Source: Rhodococcus rhodnii
GTDB lineage: Bacteria; Actinomycetota; Actinomycetes; Mycobacteriales; Pseudonocardiaceae
Assembly: GCA_000720375.1 (NCBI GenBank)
Contig: JOAA01000044.1
Location: 1 to 64,000 of the forward strand
Direction: 5' to 3'
DNA: 64,000 nucleotides
This document shows positions 34,585 through 42,417 of the stretch, piece after piece. The notes below the pieces were generated by a model. That model saw only the letters and a list, made by a program, of their open reading frames with translations. It was not told where the DNA came from and did no database searches. Numbering within the stretch: the first letter of the stretch is position 1; the number at the start of each line of letters is the position of its first letter. A program made the translations under genes and the position numbers.

Positions 34585-35216
34585 CCGAACTCCCGCGGGA
34601 CAGCGTGATCAAGAACGACGACCTCCGTGCCCTCCGGCGCCAGGTTCGTCAGCAACTGGTGGTGCAAATGTTGATGCACCGGCGCGAGGCCACCCTGATG
34701 GATGGGAACGGCGACGCGGGGCGTCACGTCGCGGAGGTAGTCGATGCCCTCCTGGATCTTCATCCACGGTCCTGCGGCGGGGACCAGCAGGACGTCGACT
34801 GGCCCATCGACCGGCTGCAAGGCGTCGCCAGGATGCAGCACCGCACCATTGACGAGGTAACCGTTGTTGTCCGAGCCCGCCAAGTCAGGGTGAATGCAGG
34901 CATGAGCACCGTTGCCTGTCACGGTGATCTCGACACCGGCGATCATCAGCTTGTCCCCTGGTGTGGCGACAACCATGTCCAGTCCGGAAAGGACACTCGC
35001 AGCAGAAGGGCTGTGCACGACTATCGCTTGTGGACTGTTCGCCAGCAGCGCACGCAGCCGGTCGGCGTCCAGGTGGTCAGGATGGGCGTGGGTGATCAGT
35101 ACGAGGTCGAGATCGGCCACGTCCTCAAACCCGGCGGAGTAGGCGCCGGGGTCGATCAGCACGCGCTGCGGTAGTTCGAGCAGGACACAGGCGTGTCCAT
35201 AGTGGATCAGACGCAT
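34581..35216 (-). CDS. MBL-fold metallo-hydrolase (UlaG-like)
   Basis: A 211-residue metallo-beta-lactamase fold protein. The metal site is clear: ITHAHPDHLDADR, then NGAHACIHP, LHPGDALQ and PIHQGGL. The opening GHACVLLE and short size resemble UlaG-type lactonases and phosphodiesterases. It probably hydrolyses a lactone or ester intermediate next to the aldolase and alcohol dehydrogenase. Placement is in the middle of the 33.2-38.3 kb operon. Confidence 0.82.
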   Translation of the reverse strand: MRLIHYGHACVLLELPQRVLIDPGAYSAGFEDVADLDLVLITHAHPDHLDADRLRALLANSPQAIVVHSPSAASVLSGLDMVVATPGDKLMIAGVEITVTGNGAHACIHPDLAGSDNNGYLVNGAVLHPGDALQPVDGPVDVLLVPAAGPWMKIQEGIDYLRDVTPRVAVPIHQGGLAPVHQHLHHQLLTNLAPEGTEVVVLDHAVPREFG

Positions 35217-35232
35217 CGTTTCTCCGGCCTGG

Positions 35233-36333
35233 TCACGGGTTGACGACGGTCATCCACATGGGCTCCGCACGCTGCTGCAGCAGATCGACGGCCTTGACCG
35301 CGTCGGTGAGCGGGAACCGGTGGGTGATGAGGTCATCGGCGGTGAGCGCGCCGGTTTCGAGCAGGCGCAGGACTTCTTGCGCGTCGGTGCGGGTGCAGGC
35401 GCGGGTGCCGACGAACCGTGAGCAGTTGACCATCAACGCGATGGCGGGTACCTGCACGGGATTGGTGTTGCCTCCCATGTGGACCAACGTGCCACCGGGA
35501 GCGAGGGCGCCCATGGCCTGGACCGTGGCCGGTCCGTCGGGGATGTAGTCGATCACGGCCTGCGCGCCCGCGGGCGCCAGTTCCCGGAGCCTGCGAGTGA
35601 GTCCGCCGGTTGCGGCCCAGTCCCCCGCAAGCTCGTCCAACGCGACGACATCGGTGGAGATCCGGCCGGCGAGCCGGGCGACGGAGGAAACCCGCTCGGC
35701 GTCCCGGCCCACGAGAACCAGGTGGGCGATACCGAAGTGCTCGGCGAGCCGCACCGTCGCGGTGCCCATGGTGCCGGTCGCGGCCGTGACCACCACAGTG
35801 GAACCCGCTCGCAGATCAGCACACTTGAGCGCGTTCACGGCGTTGGCGATGTCGTGCACCTTGGCGGCGACGTCGAAGCTGACGGAGTCCGGTACCCGGT
35901 CGGCCAGCCAATGCGGGATGCGCACGTACTCCGCGATCCCCCCATTGTGGTACTCGTCGTACAGCGGCTTCACGACGGCGTCGAACGAGGCGTGACCGAC
36001 CATGGCGTATTCGCGGCACATCATGTCGCGGCCGCTGCGGCAGTAGGCACACCGACCGCAGTTCAGGTTCGGATGTACGCGAACCCGGTCACCGATCCCG
36101 AAGTCGTGGACCTGGCCGCCGACGGCGGCGATCGTGCCCGCGGCCTCGTGTCCCAGGGTCGTGGGCAGGTGCTTGAACGCGCCCATCGCGAGCAGGCGCA
36201 TCATTCCAGGGGCCAGCCCGGCCGCGGCGACCTTGACGACCACGTCGAGCGGGCCGGGTTCGGGAATGGGAACCTCGTCGAGGACGAGGACGGTGGAGTC
36301 GCGATGAGCCCGCAGTGCAAGCATCGTGGTCAT
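35233..36333 (-). CDS. Zinc-dependent alcohol dehydrogenase (MDR family)
   Basis: A 366-residue medium-chain dehydrogenase. The catalytic zinc motif is TTLGHEAAGTIAAVG, and the structural zinc uses the four Cys of CGRCAYCRSGRDMMC. The nucleotide-binding region is VVVTAATGTMGTATVRLAEH, a quinone-oxidoreductase-like variant. It oxidises an alcohol or reduces an aldehyde or enone with NAD(P). The ATG overlaps nothing upstream but its frame is joined to the bicupin gene through an ATGA overlap (36330-36333), so both are co-translated. Confidence 0.85.
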   Translation of the reverse strand: MTTMLALRAHRDSTVLVLDEVPIPEPGPLDVVVKVAAAGLAPGMMRLLAMGAFKHLPTTLGHEAAGTIAAVGGQVHDFGIGDRVRVHPNLNCGRCAYCRSGRDMMCREYAMVGHASFDAVVKPLYDEYHNGGIAEYVRIPHWLADRVPDSVSFDVAAKVHDIANAVNALKCADLRAGSTVVVTAATGTMGTATVRLAEHFGIAHLVLVGRDAERVSSVARLAGRISTDVVALDELAGDWAATGGLTRRLRELAPAGAQAVIDYIPDGPATVQAMGALAPGGTLVHMGGNTNPVQVPAIALMVNCSRFVGTRACTRTDAQEVLRLLETGALTADDLITHRFPLTDAVKAVDLLQQRAEPMWMTVVNP

Positions 36334-37319
36334 GCGTGGACCTCCGCGGTCAACTGGGTCAGATAGTCCTTTGTGTACTTCTCGGCGGTACGCGCCGTCT
36401 CAGCGATCTGCGGCAGCTCACGGTGTGACAGCAGGACGACGTACTCGCCGGACTCGCTCACCACGCTGGTGTGGGCGAGGCCGAGTGGAATCCGGGCGAA
36501 GTCGCCCGGCGCGAGTTCGACGATGCCGCGCTGGGTGATCAGTGTCCGGTGACCCCGGGCCTGGTATTGGATCTCGTCGGCGTCGAGAGTGCGGCGATAT
36601 CGCCGTTCTTCCGTACGGGTGGCAACGACCATGCCCAGACGGACTTGGTCGGTGCCGTACAGCCACGTGACGCCCTCGTCGTCGGCGCGCAGTACCTGCA
36701 TCCGAGCGTCTTCGCTGTGCACTTGTGCCAGTAGTCGCCGCTCGTCGATGGGAAACACGGTGATGTCATGGCCGGGTGTGCCCATGCACTGGGTGATGGC
36801 CTCGTTGGTCGGACCAGGCTGCCAGCCCGGGAACGGCGGAAACACCGGCTGGGACTCGCGATCCGACGGCACCAGTTCGACGACCGGTGCGGGCAGGTAG
36901 AACACCAGGTGACTCTCGGCACGGCCGTAGTTGTCGTGGCCGACTCCGCGCGGGATACGGGAGAACTCACCGGCCCGGTGCTCGATCACGCCGAGTTCGG
37001 TCATCAGCGTGCGCTCGCCGGCGATCTGGTATGAGATCTCGTCCACGTCGCAGTTGCGGTGATAGAACGGCTGTCGGCTGTCCATGGTCTGCCACTCGAC
37101 CCGGATCTCGTCGTTCTCGTAGACGCCGCGGGGCGGGGCGAACGGCTGGGCGTGGTACTCCTGCGGGAAGTGCACGACCGTCAACGGTGAATGGTCGTGC
37201 CACAACTTGATCGGTACCTTCGACTCATGCGGCGGCGACAGCAGTAAATGCTCATCGCGGACCACGCTCCACAGTGGCCGGTCCTCCGCCATGACCATCG
37301 CGTCTTCGATGACCTGCAT
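36330..37319 (-). CDS. Bicupin, homogentisate-dioxygenase-like
   Basis: A 329-residue protein with two cupin barrels. The first has HRNCDVDEISYQIAGERTLM and FSRIPRGVGHD, giving the usual His, Glu and His metal ligands. In the second (RRTLDADEIQYQARGHRTLI and FARIPLGLAHTSV) the first His is replaced by Arg. Overall it resembles the N-terminal part of homogentisate 1,2-dioxygenases and related uncharacterised bicupins. It may be a ring-cleaving dioxygenase or a non-catalytic relative. The following gene is the alcohol dehydrogenase. Confidence 0.68.
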   Translation of the reverse strand: MQVIEDAMVMAEDRPLWSVVRDEHLLLSPPHESKVPIKLWHDHSPLTVVHFPQEYHAQPFAPPRGVYENDEIRVEWQTMDSRQPFYHRNCDVDEISYQIAGERTLMTELGVIEHRAGEFSRIPRGVGHDNYGRAESHLVFYLPAPVVELVPSDRESQPVFPPFPGWQPGPTNEAITQCMGTPGHDITVFPIDERRLLAQVHSEDARMQVLRADDEGVTWLYGTDQVRLGMVVATRTEERRYRRTLDADEIQYQARGHRTLITQRGIVELAPGDFARIPLGLAHTSVVSESGEYVVLLSHRELPQIAETARTAEKYTKDYLTQLTAEVHA

Positions 37320-37338
37320 AGCGATCTCCTTGACTCTG

Positions 37339-38295
37339 TCAGTTGGTCGGCAGCGCCTCGTAGTAGCGGGCCGCGCCCGGGTGCAGTGGGATCGGCGTCA
37401 GCCCCATCGCCGACGGATCCAAGGGGTAGGTCACCGGACTGCGTTCCGGCGGCAGGTGCCGGTACTGCGCTTCGAGCAGGTGACGGGTCTCCCCGAGAAT
37501 CCACGCCACGGCATAGGCCACGTCGTCGTCGAGCTCGCTGGTCGTCATCATGAGGAAGTCCGAGAAGTCGAGCGTCCGGAATGCGTCAGTGCCGGGGAAA
37601 TACCCGTCGGCGACGGTCGCGGCGGGCCAGCCATAGTCCGACTCGAGTGCGGCCAGCACCTCGTCCTCGACGGTCAGGAACCGGTAGTCGGGAGCGAACT
37701 GTTGCCAGTGCGGGAGCATCACGGCTTCGTGGATGATCGCGTTCGCCCGGCCCGCCAGCACATGGTCGAGCGATTCGAAGGGACGCTCGTCCTCCAGAAA
37801 GCGCCCGCCCCAGCCGGTCACGTCGATCCCCGCGCGATCCAGGATCGCATGGGCGGCCAGACCGACGTGGTTGATTCCATCGTGGACCGACGTGGCCAGC
37901 CGCAGTCGCGGCCTGCGTGCACGCAACTGCGCGAACGTGGTGATCTCCAGCGAGCGGTGCACTGCCACAACCAGGCGGTCGCGTTGCGGAAGGACACCGA
38001 GTGCACGCAACTGCGGGAACTTCTCGTCAGCGTAGATGCCGCGCCCGTCGAGGGCGGCGGTGGCGAAGGCCGCCGGTGTGGTCAGTGCGATATCGACCTC
38101 GCCGTGCCCCACCGCACGCACCGCGTCGGCGGATCCACGGCTGTTCCATGTCGCGATCCGGGTTCCCGGCCCGGCTCGATCGGCCAGCTCCTGGGCGACC
38201 CAGCCGCAGATCCGGTGCAGGTTCGCCGTACCCCAGTCCCCGCGCAGGTGCAGGACGAGCGGCCGGCCGATCTTCGGCTCCGCTGGACGGGTCAC
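37339..38295 (-). CDS. TAXI-family (TRAP-type) solute-binding-like protein, no signal peptide
   Basis: A 318-residue protein resembling TAXI TRAP solute receptors: ATWNSRGSADAVRAVGHGEV then DIALTTPAAFA, and LRLATSVHDGINHVGLAAH. Members are usually exported and encoded next to a TRAP permease. Here there is no signal peptide (MTRPAEPKIGRPLVLHLRGD) and no TRAP membrane gene nearby, so it may be a cytosolic ligand sensor or a carbon-cycle enzyme of the same fold. The start is GTG after GAAGG. It is the first gene of the long minus-strand operon, opposite the MarR gene. Confidence 0.65.
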   Translation of the reverse strand: MTRPAEPKIGRPLVLHLRGDWGTANLHRICGWVAQELADRAGPGTRIATWNSRGSADAVRAVGHGEVDIALTTPAAFATAALDGRGIYADEKFPQLRALGVLPQRDRLVVAVHRSLEITTFAQLRARRPRLRLATSVHDGINHVGLAAHAILDRAGIDVTGWGGRFLEDERPFESLDHVLAGRANAIIHEAVMLPHWQQFAPDYRFLTVEDEVLAALESDYGWPAATVADGYFPGTDAFRTLDFSDFLMMTTSELDDDVAYAVAWILGETRHLLEAQYRHLPPERSPVTYPLDPSAMGLTPIPLHPGAARYYEALPTN

Positions 38296-38374
38296 TGGAT
38301 GTCATCCTTCCCATTTAGACCACTGTGGACGGTCGCTGACGACCGGCGGGACTGCGTGTGATATGTCTAGTGCC

Positions 38375-38839
38375 ATGGGCACAGTGCGGCACCTGGCCGA
38401 TTCCGAGGTCCCCGGGGAACTGGCCAGTCTTGTGTGGTCGCTGCACCGGACGCTGCTCAGGGCCAAGAAACCACCGGAAGGTCAGAAGATTCGGCCCCAG
38501 TCCCAGGTCGAACTGCTCCAGCTGGTCAACGACCAGCCCGGGGTCAGCGTGCGCGAGGCGGCCGAGGCACTGCGCATGCAGCCCAACAACGTGAGCAGCC
38601 TGGCGAGCCTCCTCGTTCGCGACGGCTTTCTGCGGCGGGTGACCGATCCAGCGGACCGGCGCATTGTCCGCCTGAAGCCGACGGCGAAGATGCGCAAGGC
38701 AGGCTCGCAGGTCGACTCCGAGTTGCAGCGCGACATCGCGGCCGCCCTCGCCGAGCTTCCCGCCGCCTCGGCGAAGCGGATTCAGGCAGCCATCCCAGAC
38801 CTGTGGGCATTGGTCGAACAGCTGACGCCGGACCGGTAG
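38375..38839 (+). CDS. MarR-family transcriptional regulator
   Basis: A 154-residue winged-helix regulator. The MarR core is visible as QVELLQLVNDQPGVSVREAA, MQPNNVSSLASLLVRDGFLRR and the wing DPADRRIVRL. It lies opposite the TAXI-led operon and probably regulates it and itself. The ATG at 38375 sits in a GTGCC/GGCAC inverted repeat; an ATG 12 bases upstream is possible. No strong ribosome site, so the transcript may be leaderless. Confidence 0.82.
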   Translation: MGTVRHLADSEVPGELASLVWSLHRTLLRAKKPPEGQKIRPQSQVELLQLVNDQPGVSVREAAEALRMQPNNVSSLASLLVRDGFLRRVTDPADRRIVRLKPTAKMRKAGSQVDSELQRDIAAALAELPAASAKRIQAAIPDLWALVEQLTPDR

Positions 38840-38851
38840 GTTCCGGCGTCA
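38823..38851. terminator. Bidirectional terminator between convergent genes
   Basis: TGACGCCGGA and TCCGGCGTCA form a perfect 10-bp stem with a nine-base loop across the MarR stop codon and reaching the last bases of the convergent PPOX gene. Compact and probably used from both sides. Confidence 0.7.
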
Positions 38852-39406
38852 CCTGCGCGCGGCGAAGGCGTCGTGGTACGGGCGCACGGCGGTGATGTGC
38901 GAGCTGTCCGCGTGGAAGTTCACGATCACGCGCCACATCATGCGGACCCGGTTGTCGGCCCAGACAGCCTGATCCGGGTCTATCCGGAAGAACACTTGCT
39001 GGCCTTCGCCGGGACCTTTCACGTTGGTGAAGAGGTTTGTCCCCGCCGCCCAAGGGAACTGGCCAAGGCTGAGCTGGATCGCGTGCTCGATCTCGTCGCG
39101 GTCGGTCACCAGGGTGGCACGCCCTTTGACCTGAAGCGAATGCGTGAGTTCGCGTTCGTCGTAGCCGCCGGGCGGCAAATGGCTGGCCGCATAGCTCACC
39201 TTCGGGTTCGCGAGCATTTCCCCGTACTTGCGTGTCCGCACGAAAGTGTGCATATAGACCCTGAGGCCGTCCGCGGCGATATGCATGACCGAGGCAGACG
39301 GTGAACCGTCGGACGCCAGTGTTGCCAAGGTGGCGATCTCCTCGTTCCGCAACAGTTCGGTGATCGCACGCTCGATCTCGGCACGCGACGGTTCCCGGGC
39401 GGCCAT
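38849..39406 (-). CDS. Pyridoxamine-phosphate-oxidase-fold flavin/F420-binding protein
   Basis: A 185-residue PPOX-fold split-barrel protein, recognised from ELLRNEEIATLATLASDGSP then SVMHIAADGLRVYMHT and GRATLVTDRDEIEHA. Such proteins bind FMN, F420 or haem. It could serve as the missing flavin reductase for the monooxygenases nearby, but the sequence does not prove it. The ATG overlaps the stop of the ABM gene by one base. Confidence 0.72.
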   Translation of the reverse strand: MAAREPSRAEIERAITELLRNEEIATLATLASDGSPSASVMHIAADGLRVYMHTFVRTRKYGEMLANPKVSYAASHLPPGGYDERELTHSLQVKGRATLVTDRDEIEHAIQLSLGQFPWAAGTNLFTNVKGPGEGQQVFFRIDPDQAVWADNRVRMMWRVIVNFHADSSHITAVRPYHDAFAARR

Positions 39407-39774
39407 CACGCCCCACACACCCCGGGCACGGCGATCTTGCGTTCCAACTGCGGATAACACACGGTGCCGTCCGGGTAGAGGGGCAGGATGTCCTGGAACT
39501 CCTTGCTCTGGAACGCCGCCTTCAGCTGCGCCGCCGACTCCCACACGGAGACGTTGGTCAGCACGTGGCTGCCGACACCATGGTAGAGCTGAGCCGAAAT
39601 CCAGCCGGGCGAGGCCATCATCACGACCGAGTCCTTGCGCCACACCTCGACGACTGCCTCGAACGCGCCTTCGGGGTAGACGAACGTGTTGATCACCGTG
39701 ACCGGACCCGAGTCCACCTCCTCGAGTTGCGAGAGAAACGGCCGGGCCGGATCGATGTCGACGAGCTCGATCAT
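39406..39774 (-). CDS. Antibiotic-biosynthesis-monooxygenase (ABM) domain protein
   Basis: A 122-residue ferredoxin-like ABM-fold protein: VTVINTFVYPEGAFEAVVEV, then WISAQLYHGVGSHVLTNVSV with WESAAQLKAAF. Members act as small cofactor-free monooxygenases or unknown dimeric proteins. It forms a two-gene operon with the PPOX gene. A 20-base palindromic site lies just upstream, at 39815. Confidence 0.75.
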   Translation of the reverse strand: MIELVDIDPARPFLSQLEEVDSGPVTVINTFVYPEGAFEAVVEVWRKDSVVMMASPGWISAQLYHGVGSHVLTNVSVWESAAQLKAAFQSKEFQDILPLYPDGTVCYPQLERKIAVPGVCGA

Positions 39775-39814
39775 GAAGCGACTCCTCCATCCTGGTGGGG
39801 AAACCCCGGTGAAA

Positions 39815-39834
39815 TACCTCTACTACTAGAGATA
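39815..39834. promoter_or_regulatory. Palindromic operator upstream of the ABM/PPOX operon
   Basis: TACCTCTACTACTAGAGATA has arms TA-x-CTCTA and TAGAG-x-TA around CTAC, 40 bases before the ABM start. Probably a repressor site for the minus-strand operon; the regulator could be the MarR or GntR protein nearby. Confidence 0.5.
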
Positions 39835-39960
39835 CTTGGGCGGGTTTCGCGGGTCAACGACACGCGATTAAGGAGTTCATAAGGAAGAGGACTCAGGCAT
39901 GCCATCGCCGTGCCGATGTTCGACGCGGCTCCGTTTACCGTTGTGGTGCACCAGAATCAG

Positions 39961-40620
39961 TCACGGGCGCGCCTGGTCGACCTCGCGCAGCGCAGCGATC
40001 ACGCTGCGCAGGTGAGCACGCGCCGCCTCTTGCGCGGCAGCGGCATCGTGCGCGCAGATCGCGTTGATGATGGCCAGGTGCTCGGGCAGGGAGACGTTCG
40101 GCCGCCCTGGGTGCATCGCGAGTTTGAACTGGTGTCGCACGCCTTGCGCACGCAGGCGTTCCAGGACGTCACGAGCAGTCCGTTGCCCGCTGATCTGGCG
40201 TATCCGCTGGTGCAACTCCTGGTTGAGCTGGGAGTAGCCGAGGACGTCGCCGCCGGACACCGCGGACCGCATCTGCTTGCCGATCGCCTTGAGCTGCTTG
40301 GCTTCGTCCCGGCTGATGCGCTCGGCGGCCTTCGCGGCACACAGTCCTTCCACGACCATGCGCACTTCGCAGATCTCGACCGCCTCGTCCAGGGAGATCG
40401 CCCGCACCCGGGCACCCCGGTTCTGCACGCGTTCGACGAGTCCTTCGTTCGCCAGCTCGACAAGTGCCGATCGGACAGCCGCCCGGCCTGCGGCGAACTG
40501 CTCGGACAGATCGGCCTCGACCAGACGCTGGTTCGGCACGAAGTCGCCGCGCACAATCGCCTCGCGGATCTCGTCCACAACCGATCGCGGACCGTCGATC
40601 CGCCCTTCGTTGACCGTCAC
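39961..40620 (-). CDS. GntR-family regulator, FadR/FCD subfamily
   Basis: A 219-residue regulator. The winged helix covers about 10-70 (VVDEIREAIVRGDFVPNQRL, then LSEQFAAGRAAVRSALVELA), and the FCD domain follows with ICEVRMVVEGLCAAKAAERI, LNQELHQRIRQ and LPEHLAIINAICAHDA, which carry the usual acidic and His metal ligands. GTG at 40620 is preferred because AGGAG ends seven bases before it; an ATG 18 bases upstream has no such site. It is divergent from the 40686 gene, with an AATTG-N4-CAATT operator between. Confidence 0.85.
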   Translation of the reverse strand: MTVNEGRIDGPRSVVDEIREAIVRGDFVPNQRLVEADLSEQFAAGRAAVRSALVELANEGLVERVQNRGARVRAISLDEAVEICEVRMVVEGLCAAKAAERISRDEAKQLKAIGKQMRSAVSGGDVLGYSQLNQELHQRIRQISGQRTARDVLERLRAQGVRHQFKLAMHPGRPNVSLPEHLAIINAICAHDAAAAQEAARAHLRSVIAALREVDQARP

Positions 40621-40647
40621 GGCGCTGCTCCTGTTCATTGCAGCCAG

Positions 40648-40661
40648 AATTGTCACCAATT
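40648..40661. promoter_or_regulatory. AATTG-N4-CAATT operator at the GntR regulator
   Basis: AATTGTCACCAATT has perfect 5-bp arms around TCAC, in the short gap between the GntR regulator and the divergent dehydrogenase. A similar site occurs at 41610 before the catabolic operon. Probable binding site of the 39961 regulator. Confidence 0.6.
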
Positions 40662-40685
40662 TTGTTGCTGGCATAGTGTAGCGCC

Positions 40686-41456
40686 GTGACAGTCACAGTG
40701 GCCGTGCTGGGCTTGGGCGAGGCGGGCGGCGCGATCGCCCGTGACCTGGTCGAAGCTGGAGCGGTGGTGCGTGCCTACGATCCCGCGATCCCCGCCACGG
40801 ACCGGATGATGCCCGGGGCAAGCGAAACGGACGCCGCGACCGGAGCCGACCTCGTGCTGAGCGTCAACAGCGCGAAGGCCTCCATCGGCGCACTGCGAGC
40901 CGGCGCCGCCGCGGTCGGCGTTGGTATCTGGGCGGATATGAACACAGCCTCGCCGGGCATGAAGAGACAGCTCGCGGAAATCGCCGCGGACAAAGCGGTC
41001 GCGTTCGCGGGCGTGTCGATCATGGCGCCGGTCCCCGGCCGAGGTCTGCGCACCCCGATGCTGGCCAGCGGCCCTGCAGCGGCACAGGTGGCGGAAATCC
41101 TGAATCCGCTGGGCGCTTCGGTCCAGACGCTGGACGGGCCGGCGGGGCTGGCCGCCGAACGAAAGCTCCTGCGCAGTGTGTTCTTCAAAGGACTCGCGGC
41201 CGCTGTCGTCGAGGCGATGGCCGCAGCCCGTGCCGCCGGATGTGAAGAATGGCTGCGGGACAACATAGCCCAAGAACTGACCGACGCCGATCAGTCGACT
41301 GTGGACAGACTGATGGACGGAACCCGCAGGCACGCCGTCCGGCGGGCCGACGAGATGTCCGCGGCCACCGACATGCTCACCGAACTGGGCGTCGAGCCAA
41401 CCATGGCGGGGGCGACGCGTGATTTCCTGACCAGACTGGCGAACCGACACCGCTAG
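40686..41456 (+). CDS. 6-phosphogluconate/3-hydroxyisobutyrate dehydrogenase-like protein (DUF1932)
   Basis: A 256-residue protein. The N-terminal Rossmann domain has VAVLGLGEAGGAIARDLVEA and an AYDP acid-binding turn for NADP. The C-terminal helical domain (ERKLLRSVFFKGLAAAVVEA) matches the DUF1932 type and contains the likely catalytic Lys. It would oxidise a beta-hydroxy acid, perhaps an intermediate of the adjacent aromatic pathway. GTG start; no strong ribosome site. Divergent from the GntR regulator and 215 bases before the GalB-like gene. Confidence 0.78.
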   Translation: MTVTVAVLGLGEAGGAIARDLVEAGAVVRAYDPAIPATDRMMPGASETDAATGADLVLSVNSAKASIGALRAGAAAVGVGIWADMNTASPGMKRQLAEIAADKAVAFAGVSIMAPVPGRGLRTPMLASGPAAAQVAEILNPLGASVQTLDGPAGLAAERKLLRSVFFKGLAAAVVEAMAAARAAGCEEWLRDNIAQELTDADQSTVDRLMDGTRRHAVRRADEMSAATDMLTELGVEPTMAGATRDFLTRLANRHR

Positions 41457-41609
41457 CGCATGGTTCAAATGCGCTGATCGCGACAGCCAGGCCGGACGCG
41501 GCCCCGGTCTCCCAACTTCGACCTCCGGCCGAAGCAGGCTCTCATCGACCGGACATCCGAAACACGCACCAGTAGCGGGAGACCAGCGCCGCGCCGAGAT
41601 TGGCTACTA

Positions 41610-41623
41610 AATTGTTGACAATC
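41610..41623. promoter_or_regulatory. AATTG-N4-CAAT operator before the meta-cleavage operon
   Basis: AATTGTTGACAATC shares the architecture of the site at 40648 (AATTG, four bases, CAAT). It lies 48 bases before the GalB-like start, in a promoter position. The pair suggests one regulon under the 39961 GntR protein. Confidence 0.6.
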
Positions 41624-41670
41624 TGGTCGCCATTGCGTCAGGCTGGCATCGGCATATCCAGGGAGGACGC

Positions 41671-42417
41671 ATGTCGCAACCAGCGCCGGATCGTCGCGGA
41701 AGCTTGCTGGTAATCAGTGCCCATGCGGGTGACTTCGTGTGGCGGGCGGGCGGCGCGATCGCCCTGGCCGCGGAACGCGGCGACCGGGCTACCGTGGTGT
41801 GCCTGAGCTACGGGGAGCGCGGCGAGTCCGCCCGCGCGTGGCGGGAGGGCCGCTCCTTGGCTGAGATCAAGGCGATCCGCCGTGAGGAGGCACAGAACGC
41901 GGCCACGGTGCTCGGTGCGGAAGTGCGGTTCTTCGACGCGGGCGACTACCCGCTCGTCGAGTCCCAGGAGATCGTCGACCGGCTCGTGCAGGTCTACCGG
42001 AACCTGGCGCCGACCATCGTGCTCACGCACACCCTGGCCGACCCCTACAACGGCGACCACCCCGCGGCGGCGCGGATGGCGTTGCAGGCCCGGATACTGG
42101 CGCAGGCAGTCGGCTACGACGCTCCCGGCGAGCCGCTGGGCGCTCCCCCGGTGTTCTTCTTCGAACCGCACCAGTCCGAGCAATGCGACTTCCGGCCCGA
42201 CGTGCTGCTCGACATCACCCCCGTGTTCGACCGCAAGCGCAAGGCCATGCAAAGCCTGCCCGCGCAACAGCACATGTGGGACTACTACACCGACCTGGCC
42301 AAGCGGCGCGGCGTTCAGCTCAAGCGCAACGCCGGACCCAACCTCGGCTTGCCGCACAACACGATGGGCGAAGCGTACGTCCGGCTTTACCCCCAAGTCA
42401 CCGGAGTGCTCGCATGA
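41671..42417 (+). CDS. PIG-L-family GalB-like 4-oxalomesaconate hydratase
   Basis: A 248-residue PIG-L-fold metalloenzyme. The motif SAHAGDFVWRAGGAI replaces the usual AHPDD and matches the variant seen in GalB hydratases rather than sugar deacetylases. HTLADPYNGDHPAA supplies further metal ligands. GalB hydrates 4-oxalomesaconate to 4-carboxy-4-hydroxy-2-oxoadipate in gallate/protocatechuate meta-cleavage. The next two genes fit the aldolase and tautomerase of the same route, and the overlapping ATGA stop-start supports the operon. GGGAGGA precedes the ATG. Confidence 0.8.
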   Translation: MSQPAPDRRGSLLVISAHAGDFVWRAGGAIALAAERGDRATVVCLSYGERGESARAWREGRSLAEIKAIRREEAQNAATVLGAEVRFFDAGDYPLVESQEIVDRLVQVYRNLAPTIVLTHTLADPYNGDHPAAARMALQARILAQAVGYDAPGEPLGAPPVFFFEPHQSEQCDFRPDVLLDITPVFDRKRKAMQSLPAQQHMWDYYTDLAKRRGVQLKRNAGPNLGLPHNTMGEAYVRLYPQVTGVLA

